In this document: positions 1 to 7,924 of the stretch, one piece after another
How the letters are laid out: every line of letters begins with the position of its first letter
Position numbering within the stretch: position 1 is the stretch's first letter
NCBI GenBank assembly: GCA_963810195.1
Contig: CAWEMO010000001.1
Coordinates: forward strand, 248,001-312,000
Direction: 5' to 3'
DNA: 64,000 nucleotides
Source of the DNA: Chersky-840 sp963810195
GTDB lineage: Bacteria > Actinomycetota > Acidimicrobiia > Acidimicrobiales > UBA8190
Position numbers and translations under genes: made by a program
Notes under the pieces: generated by a model
Told to the model about the DNA's origin: nothing
Databases searched by the model: none
The model's input: the letters and a program-made list of their open reading frames with translations, nothing else

Positions 1-1
1 C

Positions 2-382
2 CTGGGTGTCCTCGTGAGCAGCCCGGGCGGTGCCTGCCAGGCGGCACCCACCACCGTCGTGTCGGTCGATCCCGCCACCGGGACGACGACGAAGGTGGCC
101 TCGTTCCCCTTCCGTGTGTCCCACGCCATCTTCGATCAGGCCGGGGACCTGGTGGCCTTCGAAAGAGTGTCGCTGCCGCCGGGGGCATGCAACGCTCCCG
201 CGCCGACGAACACCACCACCTCGTCGACGCCGGGGCGCCTCGGTTTCGTGCCCGGCAGCGACACCAACAGCGTCGCCACGGCCGTCCCTTCTCGTTACGA
301 CCTCTACAGCTGGGTGGACGGCGCGTCGAGCCGCCTCGCCACCGGGATCGCCGCCGCCACCGTGGTGGACGAGGGCTCCTGA
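2..382 (+). CDS. C-terminal fragment of an unrecognised protein (partial at window edge)
   Basis: The reading frame is open to the left edge, so only the last roughly 126 residues are visible. The sequence has the look of propeller-type repeats: 'VVSVDPATGTTTKVA', then 'HAIFDQAGDLVAFERV', then 'YDLYSWVDGASSRLATG', as in TolB/WD-like blades of exported proteins. A Thr/Ser/Pro-rich stretch lies between blades. No signal peptide can be judged because the N-terminus is missing. The propeller reading is an inference from pattern only, and the function is unknown. Confidence 0.5.
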   Translation: MGVLVSSPGGACQAAPTTVVSVDPATGTTTKVASFPFRVSHAIFDQAGDLVAFERVSLPPGACNAPAPTNTTTSSTPGRLGFVPGSDTNSVATAVPSRYDLYSWVDGASSRLATGIAAATVVDEGS

Positions 383-445
383 TCTGATCGTCACGGGGCG
401 CTTCCGCAGCGCTCCGGGCCGAACTGGTGTCGTTGCCTCCTTCGC

Positions 446-451
446 TACGCT
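446..451 (+). promoter_or_regulatory. -10 hexamer TACGCT, leaderless-type
   Basis: TACGCT ends 8 nt before the GTG at 460. This supports that GTG, rather than the in-frame GTG at 427, as the start of the oxidoreductase. Confidence 0.45.
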
Positions 452-459
452 GGGGGCCC

Positions 460-1317
460 GTGGAGCTCGGCAGGTTGGGTGTCTGGTGGAGCGGGTCGTG
501 GCGCGCAGCCGACAGTGCCACCCTCGAGGTCGCCGCCGAGCTCGAAGACCTCGGTTACACGGCCTTGTGGTCCTCGGGTGGGTACGACCCCGGCCTTTCC
601 CCGCACTTCGAGCGTCTGCTCGCCGCCACGAAGCGCGTGGCGGTCGCCAGCGGCATCGTGAGCATCTGGCGGGCCGCTCCTCGAGACGTCGCCGAGGCGG
701 TGGCAGGCCTCGACGCCCGGTACCCCGGGCGTTTCCTGTTGGGCCTGGGGGCAAGCCATGCCCCTCTGGCCGAGGACTACGCCCGCCCCTACGCGCACAT
801 GGTGAGCTACCTCGACGCCCTCGACTCGACCGAGCCGGTGATCGCCCGGGAGAGGCGGGTGATCGCCGCCCTCGGACCGCGCATGTTGGCGCTGGCACGG
901 GAGCGCACCGCCGGCGCCCATCCGTATTTCGTCCCGGCAGAGCACACGGCCCGCGCCCGCGACGTGCTGGGGCAAGGCGCACTCCTGGCTCCCGAGGTGA
1001 CGGTGGTCCTCGAGGAAGATCCCGGTACGGCGCGCGAGCTGGCGAGGACCTTCACAACCGGCTACCTGACGCTTCCCAACTACACCAACAACCTCCGGTC
1101 TCTCGGCTTCACCGACGACGACGTCGCCGGGTCGGGAAGCGACCGCCTGGTCGACGCCGTCGTGTGTTGGGGGAGCCTCGACGCCGTCGCCGCCCACGTT
1201 CGCCGGCACTACGAGGCCGGGGCCGACCACGTCTGCGTGCAGGTCGTGTCTGCGTCGCGAGCGTCCTTTCCCCTCGCCGAGTACCGGGAGCTCGCCCCCG
1301 CGCTACGGACCATCTGA
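460..1317 (+). CDS. LLM-class F420-dependent oxidoreductase
   Basis: A 285-residue luciferase-like (LLM) TIM-barrel protein resembling the F420-dependent subgroup typified by MSMEG_4141. Such enzymes use reduced deazaflavin F420 for hydride transfer; the substrate is unknown. Visible features are the N-terminal 'LGRLGVWWSGSW' strand, 'ELEDLGYTALWSSGG', 'RYPGRFLLGLGASH' and the conserved 'YARPYAHMVSYLDALD'. An in-frame GTG lies 33 nt upstream, but a -10 hexamer placed 8 nt before the GTG at 460 favours the shorter start. The cofD and cofE genes further along show that the organism probably makes F420. The gene appears to stand alone. Confidence 0.85.
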   Translation: MELGRLGVWWSGSWRAADSATLEVAAELEDLGYTALWSSGGYDPGLSPHFERLLAATKRVAVASGIVSIWRAAPRDVAEAVAGLDARYPGRFLLGLGASHAPLAEDYARPYAHMVSYLDALDSTEPVIARERRVIAALGPRMLALARERTAGAHPYFVPAEHTARARDVLGQGALLAPEVTVVLEEDPGTARELARTFTTGYLTLPNYTNNLRSLGFTDDDVAGSGSDRLVDAVVCWGSLDAVAAHVRRHYEAGADHVCVQVVSASRASFPLAEYRELAPALRTI

Positions 1318-1341
1318 CCGTCATCGCTCTGCCTTGGATCG

Positions 1342-1764
1342 ATGACACCTGACTCAGCGCCGCGCACGCAGTGGCGGGGGCCGATCCACCACACGGAGTT
1401 GGGCTCGCTCTACGAGGATGCGTGGGGGCGGGCATTGGGCGAATCTGATCCTATGAGGAGACTGCAGGGTCACAGCCTTGGGTGGGTGACGGCGCGCGAT
1501 GACGAAGGGCGCCTGGTGGGATTCGTCAATGTCGCATGGGACGGAGCACTCCACGCCTTCCTGCTCGACACCAGTGTCGCCGCAGCGGCTCGGCGGACCG
1601 GCATCGGGATGCGACTCGTCGCAACGGCGATCGAATGTGCCCGGGCGGCGGGATGCCAATGGCTCCACGTCGATTTCGAGCCCGAGCTTCGGCCCTTCTA
1701 CCTCGATGCCTGTGGATTCGAATCGACCGCCGCTGGACTCGTCGACCTCACGGGCACCGTGTAG
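1342..1764 (+). CDS. GNAT-family N-acetyltransferase
   Basis: A 140-residue protein with the acetyl-CoA-binding signature of the GNAT fold. Residues about 80-105 contain 'ARRTGIGMRLVATAIECARA' (motif A, R/Q-x-x-G-x-G/A), followed by 'CQWLHVDFEPELRPFYLDAC' and 'GFESTAAGLVDL' (motif B with the usual Tyr). The N-terminus is short and variable. Small stand-alone GNATs acetylate amines of metabolites, antibiotics or protein N-termini, and the substrate cannot be told from sequence. It starts 24 bp after the oxidoreductase stop and may be co-transcribed with it. Confidence 0.8.
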   Translation: MTPDSAPRTQWRGPIHHTELGSLYEDAWGRALGESDPMRRLQGHSLGWVTARDDEGRLVGFVNVAWDGALHAFLLDTSVAAAARRTGIGMRLVATAIECARAAGCQWLHVDFEPELRPFYLDACGFESTAAGLVDLTGTV

Positions 1765-1913
1765 GCAACACTCGCTGCTGTTCGCACCACTCAGTGGCAC
1801 CCTTCCATCCGTGCGTGGGCCGGAGGAAGTCGCCCGACAGTCGCCGCTCACGGGCTGGCGGTTGGTAACCTTTGCCGGATCGATCTGCTCGTTGACACCT
1901 TCGGACGTCCTGC

Positions 1914-2997
1914 ATGTCGAGCCCTGTGAGGTGGCCGGCCGTCAGTCTGCAGACGGCCCTATTGGAAACGGCACTGGGGCTGCTCGTTGTGGCTGGTATC
2001 GCTACGGCGGCGAGTGCAGGTACTGCGGCACCGGGCGACTTGTCGTCGGTCGTCCTGTCCGAGACGCTTCCCGGCTTCGTGCTCAGCGCCCCCGGCCCCA
2101 AGAACGGTCCGGTCGACCAGTCGAACCTGAACCTGTTCGGTGGCAACGGTCACGTGAGCGCGACCCTGGCTCAGGACCTGGCCGACGGTGACGCAAGTGG
2201 TGAGTACCGGTTCTGGGTCCATCAACCGCTCAACGGCGACGGGGTCGTGATCTCGGCCTTCCAATTCAACAGCGCCAAGAAGGTCGAAGAATTTCTGGGC
2301 GATATCGACGCCGGTTACCAACGCGTGGCCGCTGGCACGTTCCCTGTTCCCGCGTTGGTGGGAGCCTTCGGGTATAGCGCCCATGTGTCCGCATCGGGCT
2401 CTCCGTCGACGGCGTACGTCGTGACATTCGCCAAGGGAGGCATCGCCTTCGAGGTGCAGGTCATCACCGCCTCGGGCGATCTCACCAACACCGACGCCGT
2501 CTCCCTGGCGACGAAGCAGGCTGTCAATGCGCCGGGAGCGTTCCAGAATCCCAACGTGCCGGCGGGTACATCCGATTCGCGCCGGACCGCCGAGATCGTC
2601 GGGCTCTCCTTGATCGCGGTGCTCCTGATCGTGATCGCCACGCTCGTCGCATCCCGCGATGGCCGTCGACGTCGACGTCCTACGAACAGCTCGCGCACCG
2701 CTCGCCGATCGGGCAGCCGACAGAGGTCGCGCCGATCGAGTGGAGCGCGTCGATCGGGCAGGTCAGAGTGGAGCGCGCCGGGCGGGGCCGTCGGGCCTTT
2801 CCGGTACCGGTCCTGCAGTCTCGCCTCTTCCCGAAGCGCGCCCCGACCCGCACAGGTCGCCCGACCAGCTTCCGGAGGTCGGTTGGCATGCGGACCCCGA
2901 GCATCTCAGCGAGCAGGCCTATTGGGACGGACAGTCCTGGGTGGCGCGGCGGCGATGGAGCGGCACTGCGTGGGCCGAGGTCCCGATCGACCGGTGA
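1914..2997 (+). CDS. Exported single-pass membrane protein with C-terminal DUF2510 (frameshifted)
   Basis: The N-terminus has a signal-like segment ('ALGLLVVAGIATAASAG'), then an extracellular region of about 190 residues, one transmembrane helix ('VGLSLIAVLLIVIATLV') and a basic stop-transfer run of Arg. After the Arg run (about 2678) the coding frame moves from frame 3 to frame 2 ('SYEQLAHRSPIGQPTEVAP'). Near 2780-2800 it moves to frame 1, which ends in a DUF2510-like module ('GWHADPEHLSEQAYWDGQSW') at 2997. DUF2510 is a short Trp-rich cytoplasmic module common in actinobacterial membrane proteins. Two single-base losses would explain the path. Whether they are real or errors cannot be decided here. 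The function is unknown. Confidence 0.5.
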
Positions 2998-3056
2998 GCC
3001 GAGCCTGGTGCGGTGTCGGCGCATCCTCCTCCGGAGATCACGCCATTCCGCCCCAC

Positions 3057-3062
3057 TAGGAT
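3057..3062 (+). promoter_or_regulatory. -10 hexamer TAGGAT, leaderless-type
   Basis: TAGGAT ends 7 nt before the ATG at 3070 of the methyltransferase remnant. Confidence 0.4.
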
Positions 3063-3069
3063 CCGCGCC

Positions 3070-3566
3070 ATGGCCGAGGTCTCGCCCGAGATCCCTCCTG
3101 GGGTCGTCGAGCATTACGAGGCCACCGAAGAAGGCCGGCGGATCACCGAGGGACTGGGGCGCCTCGAGCTGTTGCGAACCCAGGAGGTCCTTCGGCGCCA
3201 TCTGCCCGAGGCTCCGCTCGGCATTCTCGACGTCGGCGAGGGGCCTCGACGTCGGCGAGGGGCATCGTGGATCGCGACCTGGCCGAGGGCCGGCATCGCA
3301 ATCCCAGCGACCGGCCCGAGTGGTTCACGACGGCCTACTTCCATCACCCCGACGAGCTGCGTCAGGAAGCGAAAGCCGCCGGTCTCCAGGTCGTCGAGAT
3401 CGTCGGGGTCGAGGGGCTCGCCAAGTGGCTCCCACAACTTCAGGCGCGCTTCGACACCGAGCGGGACCGCGACACGATTATGTTCTCGGCCCGCGTCGTC
3501 GAGCGCGAGCCGACGCTTCTCGGGCTGAGCGCCCACCTCATCCTGGTGGCCCGGAATGCCTCGTGA
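3070..3566 (+). pseudogene. SAM-dependent methyltransferase with internal deletion
   Basis: The N-terminal 63 residues ('VVEHYEATEEGRRITEGLGR' to 'LGILDV') are the start of a class I methyltransferase up to motif I. The C-terminal about 100 residues, in a different frame from about 3266, are its usual tail ('RPEWFTTAYFHHPDELRQEA' to 'LSAHLILVARNAS'). About 100 residues between them are missing: the glycine-rich loop is broken to 'DVGEGPRRRRG', and motifs II-III are absent. A perfect 19-bp tandem duplication sits exactly at the join. With the SAM pocket gone the product should be inactive. An assembly collapse is the main alternative to a genuine deletion. Confidence 0.7.
3226..3263 (+). repeat. 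Perfect 19-bp tandem duplication at the deletion join
   Basis: Two abutting copies of ctcgacgtcggcgaggggc, at 3226-3244 and 3245-3263. They lie exactly where the methyltransferase loses its middle and changes frame. Confidence 0.9.
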
Positions 3567-3927
3567 CCCGGCCGCGGCCCCCACGGACGCGGCCTCGACG
3601 GACGATGGCAGTGGTGGCGTGGCGGGACATCCGCGGGCGATGAATCCGGGAGAGATGTCCCGCTCCCGCTGGTCCCTGTGGTCGGAGGATTCCTTCTTGT
3701 CGATCGGGTCCAAGGGGTCGGTCCTGTCGATCGGCTCGGTCGGGTCCGCACTTTCGATCGGGTCGATCGGTTCGTTCCTGTCCGCGTTCTCGATCGGGTC
3801 GGCCGGTGCACTCGGCTCTGTGCTCTCGGCGTGGTCGCGGTGGTCGGTGATGTCCTACCGGTCGCGCCCCGGCGGTGACGGGCTCGCCCTCGGACGCCGT
3901 AGACCGAGGGGCCCAGACGACAGATAG
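3556..3927 (+). CDS. Small 'LSIGS' Ser/Gly repeat protein of unknown function
   Basis: The product is 123 residues from ATG 3556, which overlaps the methyltransferase stop; ATG 3640 or 3655 are plausible shorter starts. The core is a strikingly regular Ser/Gly/hydrophobic repeat: 'DSFLSIGSKGSVLSIGSVGS', then 'ALSIGSIGSFLSAFSIGSAG', ending in 'AWSRWSVMSYRS'. The period is about 10 residues (x-L-S-I-G-S-x-G-S), flanked by 'SRSRWSLWSED' before and a basic tail after. The repeat is consistent with a beta-solenoid or stacked-strand assembly. I recall similar unannotated repeat proteins in Actinobacteria but know of no function. There is no signal peptide and no cysteine. Strong repeat regularity in one frame argues against a random open frame. 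Confidence 0.6.
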   Translation: MPRDPAAAPTDAASTDDGSGGVAGHPRAMNPGEMSRSRWSLWSEDSFLSIGSKGSVLSIGSVGSALSIGSIGSFLSAFSIGSAGALGSVLSAWSRWSVMSYRSRPGGDGLALGRRRPRGPDDR

Positions 3928-3940
3928 GCGTCCGCAGCGC

Positions 3941-6745
3941 TCAGTCGGACCAGGGGTCGGCGGAGTCGGCGTCGATCCCGTAGCGGGTGATGGCGTCGGC
4001 CACCTCGTCCGCCTTGGCGTCTCCGCTCTCGGCCAGCGCGCTGAGCACCGCCACCGCCACGTGGGCCGCGTCGACCTCGAAGAACCGGCGCAGTGCGGCG
4101 CGGGTGTCCGACCGCCCGAACCCGTCGGTCCCGAGTGAGATGAACGGGCGCGTCATCCAGCGCGCCACCTGGTCCGGCACCGCCCGCAGGTAGTCGGTGA
4201 CGGCCACCACCGGGCCGGCGCCGTCGTCGAGCGCTTTGGTGACGTAGGGCACGGCGCGTTCCGCGTGCGGGTGCAGCCGGTTGGCCCGCTCCACCGCCAG
4301 GGCGTCCTCGCGCAGCTCCGTGTAGGAGGTCACCGACCACGCGTCGGCCGACACCCCCCAGTCCGCCGCCAGCAAGTCGCGGGCCTCCATGGCCATCTGC
4401 CACATCGGCCCCGAGAAGAGGAGTGTCGCTCGTCTCGGGGTCCCGTTGCGCTTCCCGGCCCTGCCCCCGGCGCCCCCGGCGGCCCCGGCTTTGCCCCCGG
4501 CGTCCCCGGCTTTGCCCCCGGCGTCCCCGGCCCGGGCCACCTCGGCCGGCTCGGCGAAGCGGTACATGCCCCGCAGCACACCTGCCCGCACCGTGTCGCC
4601 GGCGTCGCCCTCGGGCAGTGGCGGCATGGGGTAGTTCTCGTTGTAGAGCGTCAGGTACCAGAAGCGGTCCTCGGGCTCGGGCCCCATGATCCGGCGTACC
4701 GCGTCCTCCATGATCACGCCGATCTCGTAGGCGAAGGCCGGGTCGTAGACGTGGGCGGCGGGGTTCACCGAGGCGAGGAGCGGCGAATGGCCGTCGTCGT
4801 GTTGGAGCCCTTCGCCCTGCAAGGTGGTGCGGCCCGCCGTGCAGCCGGCCAGGATGCCCCGTCCCCGGATGTCGCCCAGCAACCACGCCAGGTCGCCGAC
4901 GCGCTGGAAGCCGAACATGGAGTAGAAGAGGTAGATCGGCAGCATGGGCCGGCCCCACGTGGCGTAGGACGTGGCCAGCGCGATGAACGACGCCATGGCG
5001 CCCGCCTCGGTGATGCCCTCCTGGAGGACCTGTCCCTTGCGGTCCTCCGCGTAGCGGAGGATGAGGTCGGAGTCGACCGGTGTGTAGCGCTGGCCCTCGG
5101 GTGCGTAGATCTTGGACTCGGCGATGAGCGGCTCCAGGCCGAAGGTGCGGGCCTCGTCGGGGACGATCGGCGCGACGTATCTCCCGAGGACGGGGTCGCG
5201 CACCAGGTTGCGCAGCAGCCGGGCGAAGGCCATCGTCGTCGACGCGGCCTGGGTGCCCGAACCGGCGAACATCTCCGAGAACACCTTGGCGTCGGGCAGG
5301 GCGTAGGGCGTGACGGGGCGTACCACCCGTGACGGGAGGGGGCCCGCCAGCACCTTGCGCCGTCCCGAGAGGTACTCGTGGGCGGGCGAGCCCTCGGGGG
5401 GGCGGTAGTACGGCGGCTGCTCGGCGTCGAGGGCCTCGTCGGGGATCTCCTCTTGGAGATAGAGGCGGTCGCGCAGCGCCAGCAGTTGTGCCTTGGTCAT
5501 CTTCTTGATCTGGTGGGTGGCGTTGCGCGCCTCGATCTCGGGCCCGAGCGTCCATCCCTTCACCGTCTTGGCGAGAATGACTGTGGGCTGTCCCACCTGC
5601 TCCGTCGCGAGCTTGTATGCCGCGTAGAGCTTGCGGTAGTCGTGGCCGCCGCGCGGGAGTGCCTGGAGATCGGCGTCGGAGAGGTGCTCGACGAGTCGGC
5701 GCAGACGCGGGTCGGGCCCGAAGAAGTGCTCCCGGATGTAGGCGCCCGTCTCGGTGGCGTACTTCTGGAATTCGCCGTCGGGCGTGTTGTTCATCTTGTC
5801 GAGCAGGACCCCGTCGACGTCGCGGGCGAGGAGCTCGTCCCACTTCGAACCCCAGATGACCTTGATCACGTTCCAGCCCGCGCCGCGGAACGTGGCCTCG
5901 GCCTCCTGGATGATCTTGCCGTTGCCGCGCACGGGACCGTCGAGGCGCTGCAGGTTGCAATTCACGACGAAGATCAGGTTGTCGAGGTGCTCGCGCCCCG
6001 CCACGCCCAGCGCGCCGATCGACTCGACCTCGTCGAGCTCGCCGTCCCCGAGGAAGGCCCAGATGCGGTTGGCCGAGGTGTCGACGATCTCGCGGTGGCG
6101 GAGATAGTGCGCCGCGTGGGCCTGGTAGATGGCGCACAGGGGTCCGAGGCCCATCGAGACCGTGGGGTACTCCCAGAAGTCCGAGAGGAGGCGGGGGTGG
6201 GGATAGCTAGGCAGGCCTTGGCCCGAGACCTCCTGGCGGAAGCGGTCGAGCTGGTCCTCGCCGAGCCGGCCCTCGACGAAGGCGCGGGCGTAGATGCCGG
6301 GGGAGGCGTGGCCCTGGAAGTAGACGAGGTCCCCGAAGCCCCCGTCGGACTTGCCCCGGAAGAAGTGGTTGAACCCGACCTCGTAGAGGGCGGCCGAGCT
6401 CGCGTACGTGGCGAGATGGCCTCCGATGCCTTCACTCCGATAGTTGGCGCGGCTCACCATGGCCGCGGCGTTCCAGCGGATATAGGCACGGATGCGCCGC
6501 TCGACGTATTCGTCGCCGGGGAACCACGGCTCCTGGTCCCGCGGGATCGTGTTCACGTACGGGGTGGAGACGGTGGCCGGGAAGTCGACCTGGATGGTCC
6601 GGGCCCGCTCGAGCAGCTTCATCAGGAGGAAGCGGGCCCGGGTGCGTCCCTGGGCGTCGACCACCGCGTCGAACGAGTCGATCCACTCCGCGGTCTCCTC
6701 GGGGTCGATGTCGGGGAGTTGATGCGACATGCCGTCGAAGAGCAC
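3941..6745 (-). CDS. aceE: Pyruvate dehydrogenase E1 component, homodimeric type
   Basis: This 934-residue thiamine-diphosphate enzyme decarboxylates pyruvate and acetylates the lipoyl domain of E2. The AceE hallmarks are 'QLPDIDPEETAEW', 'GGHLATYASSAALYEVGFNH', the ThDP motif 'FLGDGELDEVESIGALGVAG' through 'VNCNLQRLDGPVRGNGKI', and 'LLRPGE'-region equivalents such as 'GEGLQHDDGHS'. The GTG start at 6745 follows a TAGCAT hexamer by 6 nt; ATG 6730 is the alternative. An Ala/Gly/Lys/Asp-rich insert ('KAGDAGGKAGAAGGAGG') encoded by a 21-bp tandem repeat interrupts the C-terminal third; known AceE proteins lack it as far as I recall. Its partners lpd and E2 lie 4-7 kb away on the other strand. 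Confidence 0.96.
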   Translation of the reverse strand: MLFDGMSHQLPDIDPEETAEWIDSFDAVVDAQGRTRARFLLMKLLERARTIQVDFPATVSTPYVNTIPRDQEPWFPGDEYVERRIRAYIRWNAAAMVSRANYRSEGIGGHLATYASSAALYEVGFNHFFRGKSDGGFGDLVYFQGHASPGIYARAFVEGRLGEDQLDRFRQEVSGQGLPSYPHPRLLSDFWEYPTVSMGLGPLCAIYQAHAAHYLRHREIVDTSANRIWAFLGDGELDEVESIGALGVAGREHLDNLIFVVNCNLQRLDGPVRGNGKIIQEAEATFRGAGWNVIKVIWGSKWDELLARDVDGVLLDKMNNTPDGEFQKYATETGAYIREHFFGPDPRLRRLVEHLSDADLQALPRGGHDYRKLYAAYKLATEQVGQPTVILAKTVKGWTLGPEIEARNATHQIKKMTKAQLLALRDRLYLQEEIPDEALDAEQPPYYRPPEGSPAHEYLSGRRKVLAGPLPSRVVRPVTPYALPDAKVFSEMFAGSGTQAASTTMAFARLLRNLVRDPVLGRYVAPIVPDEARTFGLEPLIAESKIYAPEGQRYTPVDSDLILRYAEDRKGQVLQEGITEAGAMASFIALATSYATWGRPMLPIYLFYSMFGFQRVGDLAWLLGDIRGRGILAGCTAGRTTLQGEGLQHDDGHSPLLASVNPAAHVYDPAFAYEIGVIMEDAVRRIMGPEPEDRFWYLTLYNENYPMPPLPEGDAGDTVRAGVLRGMYRFAEPAEVARAGDAGGKAGDAGGKAGAAGGAGGRAGKRNGTPRRATLLFSGPMWQMAMEARDLLAADWGVSADAWSVTSYTELREDALAVERANRLHPHAERAVPYVTKALDDGAGPVVAVTDYLRAVPDQVARWMTRPFISLGTDGFGRSDTRAALRRFFEVDAAHVAVAVLSALAESGDAKADEVADAITRYGIDADSADPWSD
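4483..4524 (-). repeat. 21-bp in-frame tandem repeat in aceE
   Basis: Two exact 21-bp copies encode GDAGGKA twice, with degenerate Ala/Gly-rich flanks, inside the C-terminal part of AceE. Confidence 0.85.
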
Positions 6746-6751
6746 TGCTCC

Positions 6752-6757
6752 ATGCTA
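6752..6757 (-). promoter_or_regulatory. -10 hexamer TAGCAT for aceE
   Basis: Read on the minus strand, TAGCAT ends 6 nt before the GTG at 6745, as expected for a leaderless aceE transcript. Confidence 0.45.
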
Positions 6758-6971
6758 CGGGCGGCCCTTCGGCAAGAGGCCGACACTGCCAGGCAGTTGG
6801 GGTCCTCGAGGGTGTGGTGCCGGTCGGTGAAGGTGCCCACGTCGGCCCAACCTCACGGACCTCGGGTATCAGATCCTCCCCACCCACCCCTTGGTCAACG
6901 ATGTCATCCCAGCGTCCCCGATACACCGCCCGGTGGCACCAGCTTCGAGGCGGGCTGACGCACCAGCGAAA

Positions 6972-7277
6972 TCAGTTGGTGGATCCGTACCGGAGGATGG
7001 CGCTCGTGGCCTTGTCGCACGCGGCGCGCCGGTCATAAGGGGCTTCCCGCTCGGCGTCGTCCGCCCGGCGGAGGTCGTTCCCGGCTGCGCGGTGTGTGGC
7101 CGGGGAGGGGATCGGGACCGGGGGGCCCGACCAGGGGACGTCAGGAGGAGGGTCGAACGACTCCCGGCCCGAGTCCCGGACCAGCTTGGTCGGCTTGCCC
7201 TCGGAGAAGTACCGGTCCTCATGCTGGTGATACGGGTCCCGGTACCAGCCCCGGATGGATGCGGCGGCGGACTGCAT
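6972..7277 (-). CDS. Small conserved actinobacterial protein of unknown function
   Basis: A 101-residue soluble protein. Its N-terminal half carries the pattern 'GWYRDPYHQHEDRYFSEGKP' followed by 'TKLVRDSGRE'. This is a Trp-x-x-DP plus HE-x-R-x-FS-x-G motif seen in small actinobacterial proteins and reminiscent of DUF2510 modules. The C-terminal half is polar and low in conservation. A TAAACT hexamer sits 6 nt before the ATG. It is divergent from rnhA. The function is unknown. Confidence 0.7.
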   Translation of the reverse strand: MQSAAASIRGWYRDPYHQHEDRYFSEGKPTKLVRDSGRESFDPPPDVPWSGPPVPIPSPATHRAAGNDLRRADDAEREAPYDRRAACDKATSAILRYGSTN

Positions 7278-7283
7278 GGCGCC

Positions 7284-7289
7284 AGTTTA
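7284..7289 (-). promoter_or_regulatory. -10 hexamer TAAACT, minus strand
   Basis: TAAACT ends 6 nt before the ATG at 7277. A GTGAAC element lies 17 bp upstream, at the -35 position. Confidence 0.5.
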
Positions 7290-7290
7290 C

Positions 7291-7325
7291 CTTAAGTTCA
7301 CTTTTCGTTCACTAATAGTTAACCT
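7291..7325. promoter_or_regulatory. AT-rich divergent promoter island with GTTCACT direct repeats
   Basis: This is one of the few AT-rich tracts in the window. GTTCACT occurs at 7296-7302 and 7307-7313, 11 bp apart, about one helical turn, which is operator-like spacing. TAACCT at 7320-7325 could serve as the -10 for rnhA on the plus strand with a leader of roughly 90 nt. The minus-strand gene uses TAAACT at 7284-7289. Confidence 0.4.
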
Positions 7326-7419
7326 ATGGATTGGGTAGGAGAGGTCGCCATTCCCCTCAGTTGTGCCGGTTGGCCAGGGACGACGCGAGCCTCCCCCCAC
7401 GGCCACCGGGCCGGCGGGC

Positions 7420-7899
7420 ATGCTGGGCCCCGTGGGCGCCCCCGGGACAGAGACCGTCGTGTACACCGATGGCTCGTGCCTGGGGAACCCCGGGCCCGGG
7501 GGCTGGGCGTGGGCCGTCCCCGACGGCCCGTTCGCCAGTGGCGCCGAGTTCAAGTCGACCAACCAGCGGATGGAGATCACCGCGGTGGTGCGGGCCCTCG
7601 AGGCGATCGGGGGCCCGGTGCACGTCCGCAGCGACTCGACCTACGTGGTCAATTGCTTCCGCGACCGGTGGTGGGAGGGGTGGCGGCGTCGGGGCTGGCG
7701 CAACTCGGCGGGAAAGCCGGTCGCCAACCGCGACCTGTGGGAACCCTTGCTGGAATTGGCGCTCGACCCGGGGCGCCCGGTGCGCTTCTCGTGGGTGAAG
7801 GGGCATTCGGGCGACGAGATGAACGACCGGGTCGATCTCCTCGCGGTGGAAGCCGCCTCCGCACAGGTCGGCGTTTCCGGCGATCACTTCGTCCCGTAA
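7420..7899 (+). CDS. rnhA: Ribonuclease HI
   Basis: A 159-residue enzyme that cleaves RNA in RNA-DNA hybrids, such as primers and R-loops. The four catalytic carboxylates are all present: Asp in 'YTDGSCLGNPGPGGW', Glu in 'TNQRMEITAVVRAL', Asp in 'RSDSTYVV' and Asp in 'NDRVDLLA'. The basic handle region 'RWWEGWRRRGWRNSAGKPV' and 'KGHSGDEMND' are also typical. I chose ATG 7420, which gives the usual RNase HI length; GTG 7459 lies inside the first strand. It is divergent from the small gene at 7277. Confidence 0.95.
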   Translation: MLGPVGAPGTETVVYTDGSCLGNPGPGGWAWAVPDGPFASGAEFKSTNQRMEITAVVRALEAIGGPVHVRSDSTYVVNCFRDRWWEGWRRRGWRNSAGKPVANRDLWEPLLELALDPGRPVRFSWVKGHSGDEMNDRVDLLAVEAASAQVGVSGDHFVP

Positions 7900-7912
7900 C
7901 AGGTCCGTCCCG

Positions 7913-7918
7913 TAGCAT
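7913..7918 (+). promoter_or_regulatory. -10 hexamer TAGCAT, leaderless-type
   Basis: TAGCAT ends 6 nt before the ATG at 7925. Confidence 0.45.
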
Positions 7919-7924
7919 GCGCCG

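Noticed and set aside
30..1352. Long Arg/Pro-rich open frames on both strands across most genes
   Set aside because: They are out-of-phase shadows of GC-rich coding sequence, with Arg/Pro/Ala-dominated composition and no domain.
1885..1900. TTGACA as -35 box of the exported DUF2510 protein gene
   Set aside because: The ATG at 1914 lies where the -10 would have to be, so the spacing does not work.
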